Positions 7,442-14,930 of a stretch of 23,527 bases of DNA are shown here, piece after piece (within the stretch, counting starts at the first letter, position 1; each line of letters begins with the position of its first letter). The stretch comes from JANLHG01 sp964359745 (GTDB taxonomy: Bacteria > Patescibacteriota > Minisyncoccia > Phycocordibacterales > PALSA-1337): contig CAYHTR010000004.1 in NCBI GenBank assembly GCA_964359745.1, positions 1 through 23,527 on the forward strand, in the 5' to 3' direction. The notes under the pieces were generated by a model, which saw only the letters and a list, made by a program, of their open reading frames with translations, made no database searches and was not told the DNA's origin. Position numbers and translations under genes: made by a program.

Positions 7442-8191
7442 ATGTCTTTTTTATATAATAATTTTGTTTATGAACCGCTTTATAATGGACTCGTTTTTCT
7501 TATGGATATTTTGCCGTGGATAGATGTTGGTGTTGCTGTGGCGCTTTTTACTGTGATAGTAAAACTTATCCTATTCCCTCTTTCTTATCGTTCTGTAAAA
7601 ACACAAGCTAGTATGAAAAAAATAGAGCCAGAATTAAATGCTATTAAACTTAAATTTACAGATAAACAAGAACAAGCTAGACAAGTTATGGCTTTATATA
7701 AAGAAAAAGGTGTGAATCCGTTTTCAGGTTTTTTCCTTATTTTAATTCAGATACCTATTATTTTTGCTCTTTATTCAATATTTTTGAATTCTGGTTTGCC
7801 GAATATAAATAGCGATATGCTTTATTCATTCATAAAAATCCCCGATGTGGTTAATATGAATTTTTTAGGTTTGATTGATATAGCCCAAAAAAGTATCGTT
7901 CTTTCTTTATTGGCTGGTGTTACTCAATTTTTTCAGATAAATTTTTCTATGCCGAAGCCGATTAAAACGAATACAGGCACACCTGTTTCTTTTAAAAATG
8001 ACCTAGCGCGCAGTATGAGTTTTCAAATGCGTTATATTATGCCCGTTATAGTGTTTTTTATTTCTTACAGCGTTTCAGCAGCAGTTGCGCTCTATTGGTC
8101 TGTAAGTAATCTATTTATGATTGGTCAGGAGATTTATGTGAGGAGGAGATTGAAAACACCCCTCCCTGCGAATACGCAGGTACTCCCCTAG
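7442..8191 (+). CDS. yidC: Membrane protein insertase YidC/Oxa1
   Basis: YidC inserts and folds membrane proteins alone or with SecYEG. The 249-residue form has the five-helix Oxa1 core and lacks the large periplasmic domain of proteobacterial YidC. R50 in PLSYRSVKTQ is the expected hydrophilic-groove arginine. NPFSG (92-96) and the helices IPIIFALYSIFL (104-115) and VALYWSVSNLF (215-225) are family landmarks. The last eleven codons (T239-P249) and the TAG stop lie inside the hairpin repeat that begins about 8155, so the C-terminus TPLPANTQVLP is repeat-encoded and unlikely to be conserved. The insertase follows rnpA closely. Confidence 0.95.
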   Translation: MSFLYNNFVYEPLYNGLVFLMDILPWIDVGVAVALFTVIVKLILFPLSYRSVKTQASMKKIEPELNAIKLKFTDKQEQARQVMALYKEKGVNPFSGFFLILIQIPIIFALYSIFLNSGLPNINSDMLYSFIKIPDVVNMNFLGLIDIAQKSIVLSLLAGVTQFFQINFSMPKPIKTNTGTPVSFKNDLARSMSFQMRYIMPVIVFFISYSVSAAVALYWSVSNLFMIGQEIYVRRRLKTPLPANTQVLP

Positions 8192-8259
8192 TCAGGGGAG
8201 ATAAAAATCTGGAAATCCCCCTTGGCTAAGGGGGTGTCTCGTAATCGAGACGGGGGATG
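8165..8259. repeat. Array of four hairpins between convergent genes
   Basis: Four perfect stem-loops lie in tandem: 8165-8180 (CCTGCG stem, AATA loop), 8183-8200 (CTCCCCT stem, AGTC loop), 8217-8234 (CCCCCTT stem, GGCT loop) and 8236-8251 (GTCTCG stem, TAAT loop), then GGGGGATG. The array separates yidC from the convergent gene ending at 8260 and includes the yidC stop codon. The third stem and the tail match the hairpin at 14-50, except that the fourth hairpin replaces a single T. It probably ends transcription from both sides, although U-runs are absent, or marks a mobile palindromic element. Confidence 0.75.
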
Positions 8260-9492
8260 TTATTTAACCTTCAAACTCCATAGCGTTAAATCATTTTTGT
8301 TGATGAAAATAAGATAATTATCTTTTTCATCAAGTGAAAGATTTACAACGTCTATTTCTTGGTTGGTTAGATCTTTTAATTTTGCTAATTGTGTTAATTC
8401 TCCAGTTAAAGTATCTAATTTCCATATATCGTCACTAAAATGCACTTTTCCTTTATACCAATCATCTGGATATTCTGCTTGTTTTGAAAATGTTGGATTG
8501 GCGCAATAAATATCGGTTTTTACAGCATTCCCCCAGACACATTTTTCTGGGAATGTTTTTAATAGTAACGCTTCTTTTTTTGCTGTTTTTACAGTATAAA
8601 GTCCTATACTAAAGTCATTTTGATCTGATTGACTATAAAGTATTTTACTTCCATCGACATTAGCAAGTGTGGTTAGTCCGCGAATTTCTCCCATAACTTT
8701 GTCATATTTTCCAGTTTTGGTATTCAAAAAGTAAGCATAACCAAAACTTTCTCCAGATGGTTTGGTAGTTATAAGTATATTGTTGTCACTAAACCATTGC
8801 GACAACCAATTTTTGAAAGGTGAATTAAAAATTTCCACCTTTTTTGTTCCATCAATCTTAGAAATAATTCCATCATAAAATATAAGGTCTTTTTTAGGCG
8901 AAACACTAATTTGCTTTATGTCTTTTGATATAAAATTGCCAGCAATTGTTGTTTGTATAGCGTCAACTAATTGAGTAGATGTAGCATTTCTTATAGGAAT
9001 AACTTGTCCAGAATAGCTTTCTATAGAGCTTTCATCGTCATTTGCGTATCTAATTATAAAAGAATCATTTTTTATCCATAACGCTTCGTAGATTTTCGGC
9101 ACAGTAATATTTGAAATCCTTGTTTGATTTAAAGAATTGCTTGTCGCTTGATATATATGCCCAGTTCCCCGTTCTGTATAGCGGATAGCAGTTGTGCTTC
9201 CATTTCCTGTTGAAAAAGCGATAGCTCCAGCGGTTGGGACGATAGAAATTTGACGGAGATTTGGAATAGAACCACTGTTTGCTGTTTGATATGCGTTTGA
9301 ATTATTACCAGATAGTGTGCTTGTGGCAGAGTTTGTTGGGCCATTTCCAAATGGGAATAGATTTTGTGTGTTTGCTATTTTTTCAGGTGTTGGAGTTACT
9401 CCTTTATTTAAATAATAATATACAAAACCAAGGAATCCTCCCAGTATTACGATTACCAATATGATTATTAAAAATACTCTTTTTTTTGACAT
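8260..9492 (-). CDS. Membrane-anchored TolB/WD40-like beta-propeller protein
   Basis: The 410-residue product has an N-terminal signal anchor (about 5-28: basic start, then long hydrophobic run), a Ser/Thr/Asn-rich linker (35-75) and an extracytoplasmic region of repeated beta-strand units. Units such as ISVSPKKDLIFYDG, WFSDNNILITTK, NVDGSKILYSQ and LDEKDNYLIFINKNDLTLW have the spacing of TolB/WD40-type propeller blades. Two cysteines (in KCVWGN and IYCAN) are close enough to pair. It is the last gene of the secretion-like cluster and lies 8 bp after the VirB2-like gene. The propeller suggests a protein-binding role at the cell surface, which is inference; the actual partner is unknown. Confidence 0.8.
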   Translation of the reverse strand: MSKKRVFLIIILVIVILGGFLGFVYYYLNKGVTPTPEKIANTQNLFPFGNGPTNSATSTLSGNNSNAYQTANSGSIPNLRQISIVPTAGAIAFSTGNGSTTAIRYTERGTGHIYQATSNSLNQTRISNITVPKIYEALWIKNDSFIIRYANDDESSIESYSGQVIPIRNATSTQLVDAIQTTIAGNFISKDIKQISVSPKKDLIFYDGIISKIDGTKKVEIFNSPFKNWLSQWFSDNNILITTKPSGESFGYAYFLNTKTGKYDKVMGEIRGLTTLANVDGSKILYSQSDQNDFSIGLYTVKTAKKEALLLKTFPEKCVWGNAVKTDIYCANPTFSKQAEYPDDWYKGKVHFSDDIWKLDTLTGELTQLAKLKDLTNQEIDVVNLSLDEKDNYLIFINKNDLTLWSLKVK

Positions 9493-9500
9493 TATTTTAT

Positions 9501-10259
9501 TTAATGAAAACTGCTATCTAAAGAAGATTGTGACTTTTCTGTTTCAAATTGTTGTCTATTTTGTATCGCTTTATCTATATCCAACCCAGCTTGTCTTGCG
9601 TCGGTACGAATTTTTTCTGCTTCTGTTGTAAATCCTTCCGATTGTAATTTATTGGCTGTGTTACGTGATTCTATATTAATTTGTATTTTAAGTGTTGTTG
9701 CTTTTGAATAATTCGTATTTCCACCCGTTACTGCTTCTAACGCTGTTATTTTATAATCACCCATATTTTTTAAGGTTATAGCCATATCCCGAATAGCTTG
9801 AGCTTCTTTTTCCAATACAGCTTTAACTTCTAGGTTTTTTTCTTGGGCTGCTTGCGCATCTAATTTATCTGCAGCTCTTCGATTTTCTGCAGTTTGTTTA
9901 TTTAATTCTATTTGATAATCATAAGCTTTTTCAGGAGTAGAAGTAGCTAAATTAAGCGAAGCTATGCTTACATCAAATTTTACAAGATTTGGATTTATAG
10001 TATAAAGAAGAAGCCATGCGCCGAGGACCAGAAGAAGACCTAGTATTGCATCATTCATTTTTTTCAAGCCGTCCCCTTTTACTCCAGGTATTCCGGATAA
10101 CATATATTCCAATCCTCCCCAAACAATCATAAGTATTGCAAAAGCGATAGCTAGACCAATGCCTATTTTAAACATTCCACTCAAATATGCGGATAAATCA
10201 GTGACTTTATCCCCTATTATAGGCAATGGTGCGAGAAGATTGTATGCTGGATTATTCAT
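9501..10259 (-). CDS. VirB2-like two-helix membrane protein with helical tail
   Basis: The first 105 residues hold two transmembrane helices (about 30-50 and 72-92) separated by a short loop with GGLEYMLSG and KKMNDAILGLLL, followed by LYTINPNL. This is the pattern of TrbC/VirB2-type pilin-like proteins in Patescibacteria secretion clusters. The rest (about 115-252) is a charged, Ala/Glu/Gln-rich, predicted helical coiled coil with repeated heptad-like spacing. That tail is much longer than in classic VirB2 pilins, so it may be a structural membrane component instead of a polymerising pilin. No cleavable signal peptide is evident. It starts 2 bp after the preceding gene's stop. Confidence 0.72.
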   Translation of the reverse strand: MNNPAYNLLAPLPIIGDKVTDLSAYLSGMFKIGIGLAIAFAILMIVWGGLEYMLSGIPGVKGDGLKKMNDAILGLLLVLGAWLLLYTINPNLVKFDVSIASLNLATSTPEKAYDYQIELNKQTAENRRAADKLDAQAAQEKNLEVKAVLEKEAQAIRDMAITLKNMGDYKITALEAVTGGNTNYSKATTLKIQINIESRNTANKLQSEGFTTEAEKIRTDARQAGLDIDKAIQNRQQFETEKSQSSLDSSFH

Positions 10260-10261
10260 AT

Positions 10262-10987
10262 TTATGATTTTGGTCCAAAATTAACTTGAAAATTAAATCC
10301 TATTTTTTGAAAAAAATCTACGGTATTGCTTATAACCAAGGAAATAGCTGAACTTCCAATAGTATCTCCTTCATGTCTTAAAATAATGCTTTTTTCCGTG
10401 TTGTTTGCCGTACTTGCGTTGTTTATATCCCATTCATATTGTAAATTATTTTTACCTATGACATCTGTGGAGAAAAAATATGGAGATGCGGTTAATTTTA
10501 CTTCATTACTGGGAAGTGTAAATGATGACGTAATGGCGTTGTTGTAAAGTATTCCATAAAGAGGGTCATCTTCGTAAACTACTGCTTCCGGGCTTCTTGC
10601 GGACAATGTTAGACCTTTTGTAGCTTTTGAACCTTCATTTGGTGTGCTAATTTCTACTTCAATAAGCGTTGGTTTGCCCAGTACCGCTCCTTTAAATGAA
10701 TAGCTATCTTTTCCAAAGCCAGATAAACTTCCCATAACCTTATAATCTTGTTTCCAAGTAAATATCAAATCTTTTGTTTCTAGTAAAGCACCACTTTTAG
10801 TAAAAATATGTGGTACCGCCACTATGGTAACCGTTGATTGTGTCGTATAAAGCGCTTTGCCTTTATAAAATGGAGGAGTGTAAGTATCTGTTTGCCAAAG
10901 CAAATCAACATTATTTATGATTTGAGTTTGAGCATAAACAGGTAATACGATTATAAACAATAGAAAAATAGAAAAGATTTTATACAT
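10262..10987 (-). CDS. Exported protein of the secretion-like cluster
   Basis: A clear signal peptide (1-19, cleavage after PVYA) precedes an all-beta-looking mature region with alternating hydrophobic strands. Segments such as LLWQTDTYTPPFYKGKALY, FTWKQDYKVMGSLSGFGKDS and LTASPYFF have the look of immunoglobulin-like or fibronectin-like folds. There is no cysteine pair and no second membrane helix. I recognise this style of protein from Patescibacteria secretion clusters but know no assigned function. Between a multi-pass protein (104 aa) and the VirB2-like protein, it is probably an external part or substrate of the machine. Confidence 0.72.
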   Translation of the reverse strand: MYKIFSIFLLFIIVLPVYAQTQIINNVDLLWQTDTYTPPFYKGKALYTTQSTVTIVAVPHIFTKSGALLETKDLIFTWKQDYKVMGSLSGFGKDSYSFKGAVLGKPTLIEVEISTPNEGSKATKGLTLSARSPEAVVYEDDPLYGILYNNAITSSFTLPSNEVKLTASPYFFSTDVIGKNNLQYEWDINNASTANNTEKSIILRHEGDTIGSSAISLVISNTVDFFQKIGFNFQVNFGPKS

Positions 10988-11002
10988 TATGAGCTTATTT
11001 TA

Positions 11003-11317
11003 TCATAGTTTCTCTTCTGCCCTAACACTCATCCATGTGTATATCACATCTCCAGACCAAGCCGGAAAAGCATCAACAATAGGAATCATTTCTATTAAAA
11101 ATGAAGAACAAAGTGCGATAATTCTGTTTTTGCTTAATTTTATTCCTCGTATTAAAAAATAAAATGTTAAAAACATCCCCATTACAATATCAATAAAACG
11201 ATTGGCAATGATCCCAATAGCAAAACCATCAAGAAACATCTGTATGACATCAACGGTGGCTGTTGCTCCTAGCACTAGCCCCCACTCCACATTTCCTATT
11301 TTTGATTTATTAGCCAT
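11003..11317 (-). CDS. Small multi-pass membrane protein
   Basis: The 104-residue product has about three hydrophobic segments (around 13-35, 40-60 and 66-85) and short basic loops. Its ATG overlaps the last 8 bp of virB4 (ATGGCTAA), so it is translationally coupled to the ATPase gene. It could be a membrane partner of VirB4, equivalent in position to small proteins of other type IV systems, but no named family is recognisable. Confidence 0.7.
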   Translation of the reverse strand: MANKSKIGNVEWGLVLGATATVDVIQMFLDGFAIGIIANRFIDIVMGMFLTFYFLIRGIKLSKNRIIALCSSFLIEMIPIVDAFPAWSGDVIYTWMSVRAEEKL

Positions 11318-13124
11318 TTGACGCTAATTCTTGTTTTGCTTTTTTAATTTCAAGAATTTGGGAAGGATTTGTAGTGATAATCTGGTCTTCTGTGTATGAA
11401 GCAATAATTTTAATTGCCACATGCTTCAATCCCACGAAAAATATTCCCTCTCCGATATCCGACTCAAGCAAAAGATACTTTTCTTCATCAGTAAGATTAA
11501 AAGTTCGTTGAATGTTATCTATTGAGGAAGGAGATTGTTTGAGAAGAATTTGAATTGAGGAGTTAGTAATAATAGGAAGTCCATAAGGCGATTTAAGAAA
11601 ATCATCCACATCTTGAGTAATTGTGGCCAGTCCCAAATAATACTTTCGTCCTCTTTTAGCCAAACCGAGTAGAAATGAAGCCGTATCTTCAGATTTCATC
11701 ATCCACCACGCTTCATCAATTACAAGAAGTCGTTTTTTTAGATTTTTTCGGATAGCATTCCAAATATAATGAGTAACAATATACATTGCTACAGGTTTTA
11801 GTTCATCTTCCATATCTCGTAATGAGAAAACAATGAATTTTTTATTGATATCAACATTTGTGGGTCGATTGATGAAACCCGACCAAGTTCCTTTAGTGTA
11901 TTTTGAAAGTCGTTGCACAAGCGATTCCGCACCTTCCATTCCGGCAAGCACTAATTCAAAGTCCGACATAAGTGGCGGTTCCACATTTGCAAAATCTGAC
12001 TCTGGCGAAATATCTTTTAAAGCGTATGTTTCTGTAATTGCCCTATCAATAATAGCGTCTTCTTCTTGTGAAAGCCCGCCGAGCATAATTCTGAAAAGTC
12101 CAACAAGATTAATAATGTTTGAACGAAGGACATCTGCTGATGATTCATCTTCTCTAGCTACGGGCAGATCAAATGGGTTGATGTGATGTTCGGAATTAAG
12201 AGAAATGTTAAAATACTTCCCTCCTGTTGCTTCTGCCATATATTCGTATTCTTTTTCTGGGTCAATGACAATAACTTCAGTATCAAACATAAGAGTTCGC
12301 AAAATTTCCAGTTTTGTGGCGTATGATTTTCCGGAGCCAGCTTTAGCAAAGGTAACAGAATTGTAGTTTTCCAAAAGAAATCGGTCAAAAAGCACCAGGC
12401 TTGAATTATGACGATTTATTCCATACAAAATTCCTTTATCTGAAGTTAAGTCAAAAGAAACGAAAGGAAAAATTGATGACAATGGCGATGAATTGAGTTT
12501 TGAGTGAACATTAAGCTCGTCTGAAGATATTGGTAAGACGCTTCTATAACCTTGTTCTTGTTGGAAAAGAGCTGGTTTTAGATAGACAAGTTTTGCTTCA
12601 AGAATTGACTTGATTTCCGATTCCATTTTGTCTAATTCCCCTTCATTGTCGCCGTATAATGTTATATAAACACCAACATCAAAAATTTTCTCTTGCGCTT
12701 GCATAAGATTATCTCGCAAACTTTCAAGGTCTCTGTATGCTGTATCAAGCATTGGATCGCGAACCAATCCTTTGTCTTCTCTGACATTGATTTGACTTTG
12801 TACTTCAGCCACCTTTTTTTGGAATTGGCGAAGAACTTTAGCTGTTTCCACTGGATGAATAAAAATTGAAATATTGAAAACTTTGTCCAAATTGATGATT
12901 GGAGCAAACCAAGAATCGGAAAGATAGCGTGGATATGAAATAACAAAAAACGTTCTGGCAATTTTTTCTCCCAGATTTATTTCTTTCGGCGTAATTTTAA
13001 GAGCTGAAGGCGCGATAATATCTTTCAACTCCAAAATGCCCGCCTCATATATTTCTTGAGGCAAGATGGAAGCTGTTGTCTGAACTTCCTCTTTTTTTCC
13101 AAAAATTTTATTAAATATGTTCAT
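11310..13124 (-). CDS. virB4: VirB4/TraC-type secretion ATPase
   Basis: VirB4 ATPases power assembly and substrate movement in type IV secretion systems at the inner face of the membrane. In 604 residues the P-loop AKAGSGKS lies at 260-267, the Walker B strand with DE (LLVIDEAWWMM) at 466-476, and the C-terminal region has the expected TITQDVDDF and NSSIQILLKQ motifs. The N-terminal 60-200 segment matches the tail of the CagE/TrbE/VirB4 N-domain. The first part of that N-domain is encoded by the separate upstream ORF at 13209-13853. The start ATG lies 84 bp after that ORF, across a TAG-rich repeat, with no Shine-Dalgarno motif. No VirD4 or VirB11 is nearby. Confidence 0.95.
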   Translation of the reverse strand: MNIFNKIFGKKEEVQTTASILPQEIYEAGILELKDIIAPSALKITPKEINLGEKIARTFFVISYPRYLSDSWFAPIINLDKVFNISIFIHPVETAKVLRQFQKKVAEVQSQINVREDKGLVRDPMLDTAYRDLESLRDNLMQAQEKIFDVGVYITLYGDNEGELDKMESEIKSILEAKLVYLKPALFQQEQGYRSVLPISSDELNVHSKLNSSPLSSIFPFVSFDLTSDKGILYGINRHNSSLVLFDRFLLENYNSVTFAKAGSGKSYATKLEILRTLMFDTEVIVIDPEKEYEYMAEATGGKYFNISLNSEHHINPFDLPVAREDESSADVLRSNIINLVGLFRIMLGGLSQEEDAIIDRAITETYALKDISPESDFANVEPPLMSDFELVLAGMEGAESLVQRLSKYTKGTWSGFINRPTNVDINKKFIVFSLRDMEDELKPVAMYIVTHYIWNAIRKNLKKRLLVIDEAWWMMKSEDTASFLLGLAKRGRKYYLGLATITQDVDDFLKSPYGLPIITNSSIQILLKQSPSSIDNIQRTFNLTDEEKYLLLESDIGEGIFFVGLKHVAIKIIASYTEDQIITTNPSQILEIKKAKQELASNG

Positions 13125-13134
13125 TTTAGGTTGT

Positions 13135-13215
13135 TAGCTTATTAGGATTTAGCTTATTAGGAGACTTAGAAGTTATTATACTACTTCCTAATTCCTAAGG
13201 CCTAACTCCTAGTTC
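13135..13215. repeat. TAG-rich dispersed repeat between the two VirB4 ORFs
   Basis: The gap holds two direct copies of TAGCTTATTAGGA (13136-13148 and 13150-13162) followed by a block (13181-13215) whose reverse strand contains AACTAGGAGTTAGG and GGAATTAGGAAGTAG. The same units occur at 19773-19800 in ksgA and at 20086-20114 between uvrD and ksgA. In this orientation the repeat supplies the TAG stop of the upstream ORF (GTGAACTAG on the minus strand). It looks like a small mobile or copy-amplified element. Confidence 0.75.
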
Positions 13216-13853
13216 ACTTGAATTGGTTTTTCTAAGTCGCCAGGATTAAATATTTTATAGAAAAGCTCGACAATTTCTTCTGTTCCTAATTGAACTGTAC
13301 GAATACCACATCTTACCAACCCTTGTTCCACCACCGACCTTCTCTGCTCAAGTTGGCTTCTATTTTCTTCAAAATCCTCCACTTTTCCTTTTGCCATATC
13401 TTCCGAAGTTGTTTTTTTGCCAAAAACATTTCCTAAAACATTTTTTTTACCTTGCAAAACAGATGGAGAATAAGGAATTACTATAAAAAAGCTTTTGGTC
13501 ATAATATTGGAGTTTTCGGTAAAGGCCTTTATAAACTCAATATATTCGCGAGTTTGGATTTTCATAAGCTCGCCCGCTTGCTCCTTATATCGGTCTTCAA
13601 GAAGGGCTATATACGGCCGTATATCAAGGCGTTTTGATTGAACTACTATTTGCACTGAAAAATCCAAAGAGTTTAAAAAGTTTTGAAATTGGAAAATTAT
13701 AGAGTTCTGCTCATCTGCAGATTTAAGAGCGAAGTTCAAAGATGACGCCATAATAATTGAACGCATTGAGCCGTCTTTAAGAATTACGACTCCATCACGC
13801 ACTTCTTTTATGGGAACGAAATCTTGTGTTGTTTTTGAAGATGCATTTGCCAT
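13209..13853 (-). CDS. TraC/VirB4 N-terminal domain protein
   Basis: The 214-residue soluble protein contains a VirB4/TraC N-domain pattern: FVPIKEVRDGVVILKDGS near residue 12, then FQNFLNSLDFSVQIVVQSKR and a central helix-rich block with YIEFIKAFTENSNI and SFFIVIPYSP. It has no P-loop. It directly precedes the VirB4 ATPase gene, separated by the repeat. In many Patescibacteria I recall the N-domain and the ATPase as separate genes, so this is more likely a natural split than a decayed gene. The frame's TAG stop is made by the repeat, which leaves open whether the ancestral product was slightly longer. Confidence 0.8.
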   Translation of the reverse strand: MANASSKTTQDFVPIKEVRDGVVILKDGSMRSIIMASSLNFALKSADEQNSIIFQFQNFLNSLDFSVQIVVQSKRLDIRPYIALLEDRYKEQAGELMKIQTREYIEFIKAFTENSNIMTKSFFIVIPYSPSVLQGKKNVLGNVFGKKTTSEDMAKGKVEDFEENRSQLEQRRSVVEQGLVRCGIRTVQLGTEEIVELFYKIFNPGDLEKPIQVN

Positions 13854-13862
13854 TTGTTTTTA

Positions 13863-14309
13863 TTATACCTTATTTTTCTTATACTCCTGATACATTTCCT
13901 TTGCTCCGGGTGTTGCAGTTTCATTTATATCTAAACTCCATGTTAAATCTTTTAGTTTGCTGTCCGAAAGTTTGGGAATGAAGACAGAGGCCTGAGATGT
14001 TTCTTTATTTTTTTCTGAAATAACTTTTCTATCCACTTTTTTCCAAATGTATAGCTTATTTCCTAACGCGTATTTTATTGCTGATTCCAGAACTAATATA
14101 AAGGGTTTATTGTTTACTTTATAAAAAGCTAAAGCCAATGAAAATGTTATAACAACAGCTATTATTGGCAGAGCGATGTAAATATATAGTATTGCGTAAA
14201 TTATATAAGAAAGACCTGCTCCCCCAGCAAGATAAATAAATTGCTTCAAGGTCAATGGCCCGAATATTTTATCTTCTATTTCTATAAATTGTGGTACTTG
14301 GAATTTCAT
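13863..14309 (-). CDS. PrgI family protein (VirB3-like)
   Basis: PrgI proteins are small membrane components of type IV secretion systems, often next to VirB4. The product has the family pattern in 148 residues: FQVPQFIEIEDKIFGPLTLKQ at the N-terminus, two transmembrane helices (about 24-42 and 44-62), then KPFILVLESAIKYALGNKLY with a basic cytosolic tail. The start ATG overlaps the stop of the 204-residue gene by four bases (ATGA), indicating coupling. The tail after residue 100 is charged and not conserved in pattern. Its place just upstream of the TraC and VirB4 genes is typical. Confidence 0.88.
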   Translation of the reverse strand: MKFQVPQFIEIEDKIFGPLTLKQFIYLAGGAGLSYIIYAILYIYIALPIIAVVITFSLALAFYKVNNKPFILVLESAIKYALGNKLYIWKKVDRKVISEKNKETSQASVFIPKLSDSKLKDLTWSLDINETATPGAKEMYQEYKKNKV

Positions 14310-14920
14310 ATTTTGTTAATCGGCTCACGATAAGGGTCCACTTTGTATTCTTTTTTTGTTGCTGGTGCGGAAAGTATGCTATCTATGGTTTTGAGGTATG
14401 GGGCGGTTGGTTTGTCCTGCCCGAATGTATCGTTCAGGCGGGTTTCCACAGTTTCTGATTTGAGTCCAGAAACAAGCTCATTTCTGGTATCAATAATTGC
14501 TTCAACATTTTCTTCTTTCATTTCAAATGGTTTTTCTCTGGCTAAAACAGGATTTTCTATTTCGTTTAATATAGATTCTTTAGATATGGATTCTGTTTCG
14601 TCTTTATCTGTCATTTCTTGCAATGACTCGCGGATTTCTTGGAATATTTCATCACTTACGTCAGAGGCAATTTTATTTGCGATATCTTCTGATATGGCGA
14701 GTTCTTTTTTTATATTTTGTGCAAAATTATTTGCTTTTTCAAGTCCTAATAACACTAAAGTTACTTCGGTTTCTATAGTTCCAGCTTGGTCAAGATGAAG
14801 CGCGTATTTATTGGCTATGGCTTGTATTTTTTGTGGTAAATCAACTGAAAGTATAGCTTCCTTAACATTTTGAGGAAGTTCATTAAATTTTTCTTTAATT
14901 GTTATTTGTAGTGGGTCCAT
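14306..14920 (-). CDS. Soluble helical protein of the secretion-like cluster
   Basis: The product is 204 residues, acidic and predicted almost all helix, with no signal peptide or membrane segment. The N-terminal 115 residues (ELPQNVKEAILSVDLPQ, then LVLLGLEKANNFAQNI and EIFQEIRESLQ) look like a compact helical domain. The rest is Glu/Ser/Thr-rich and disordered-looking. It lies between the VirB6-like gene (10 bp gap) and PrgI (4 bp overlap). I do not recognise a named family. A cytosolic adaptor or assembly role for the machine is inference from context. Confidence 0.72.
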   Translation of the reverse strand: MDPLQITIKEKFNELPQNVKEAILSVDLPQKIQAIANKYALHLDQAGTIETEVTLVLLGLEKANNFAQNIKKELAISEDIANKIASDVSDEIFQEIRESLQEMTDKDETESISKESILNEIENPVLAREKPFEMKEENVEAIIDTRNELVSGLKSETVETRLNDTFGQDKPTAPYLKTIDSILSAPATKKEYKVDPYREPINKI

Positions 14921-14930
14921 ATTTTTTTAT

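Noticed and set aside
11553..11582. A stretch in virB4 resembling the TAG-rich repeat (GAGGAGTTAGTAATAATAGG).
   Set aside because: It encodes the conserved VirB4 segment IITNSSIQ, so the match is explained by coding constraint.
11310..13853. Reading the split VirB4 ORFs as a frameshifted pseudogene.
   Set aside because: The ATPase ORF has its own ATG and coupled downstream genes, all catalytic motifs are intact, and a separate TraC-like N-domain gene is a recurring arrangement as far as I recall; no frameshift remnant is visible between them.
14343..14798. A 151-codon plus-strand frame opposite the 204-residue cluster gene.
   Set aside because: Ser/Phe-rich composition is what the complement of a Glu/Lys-rich helical gene gives; the minus-strand gene has coupled overlaps with neighbours.
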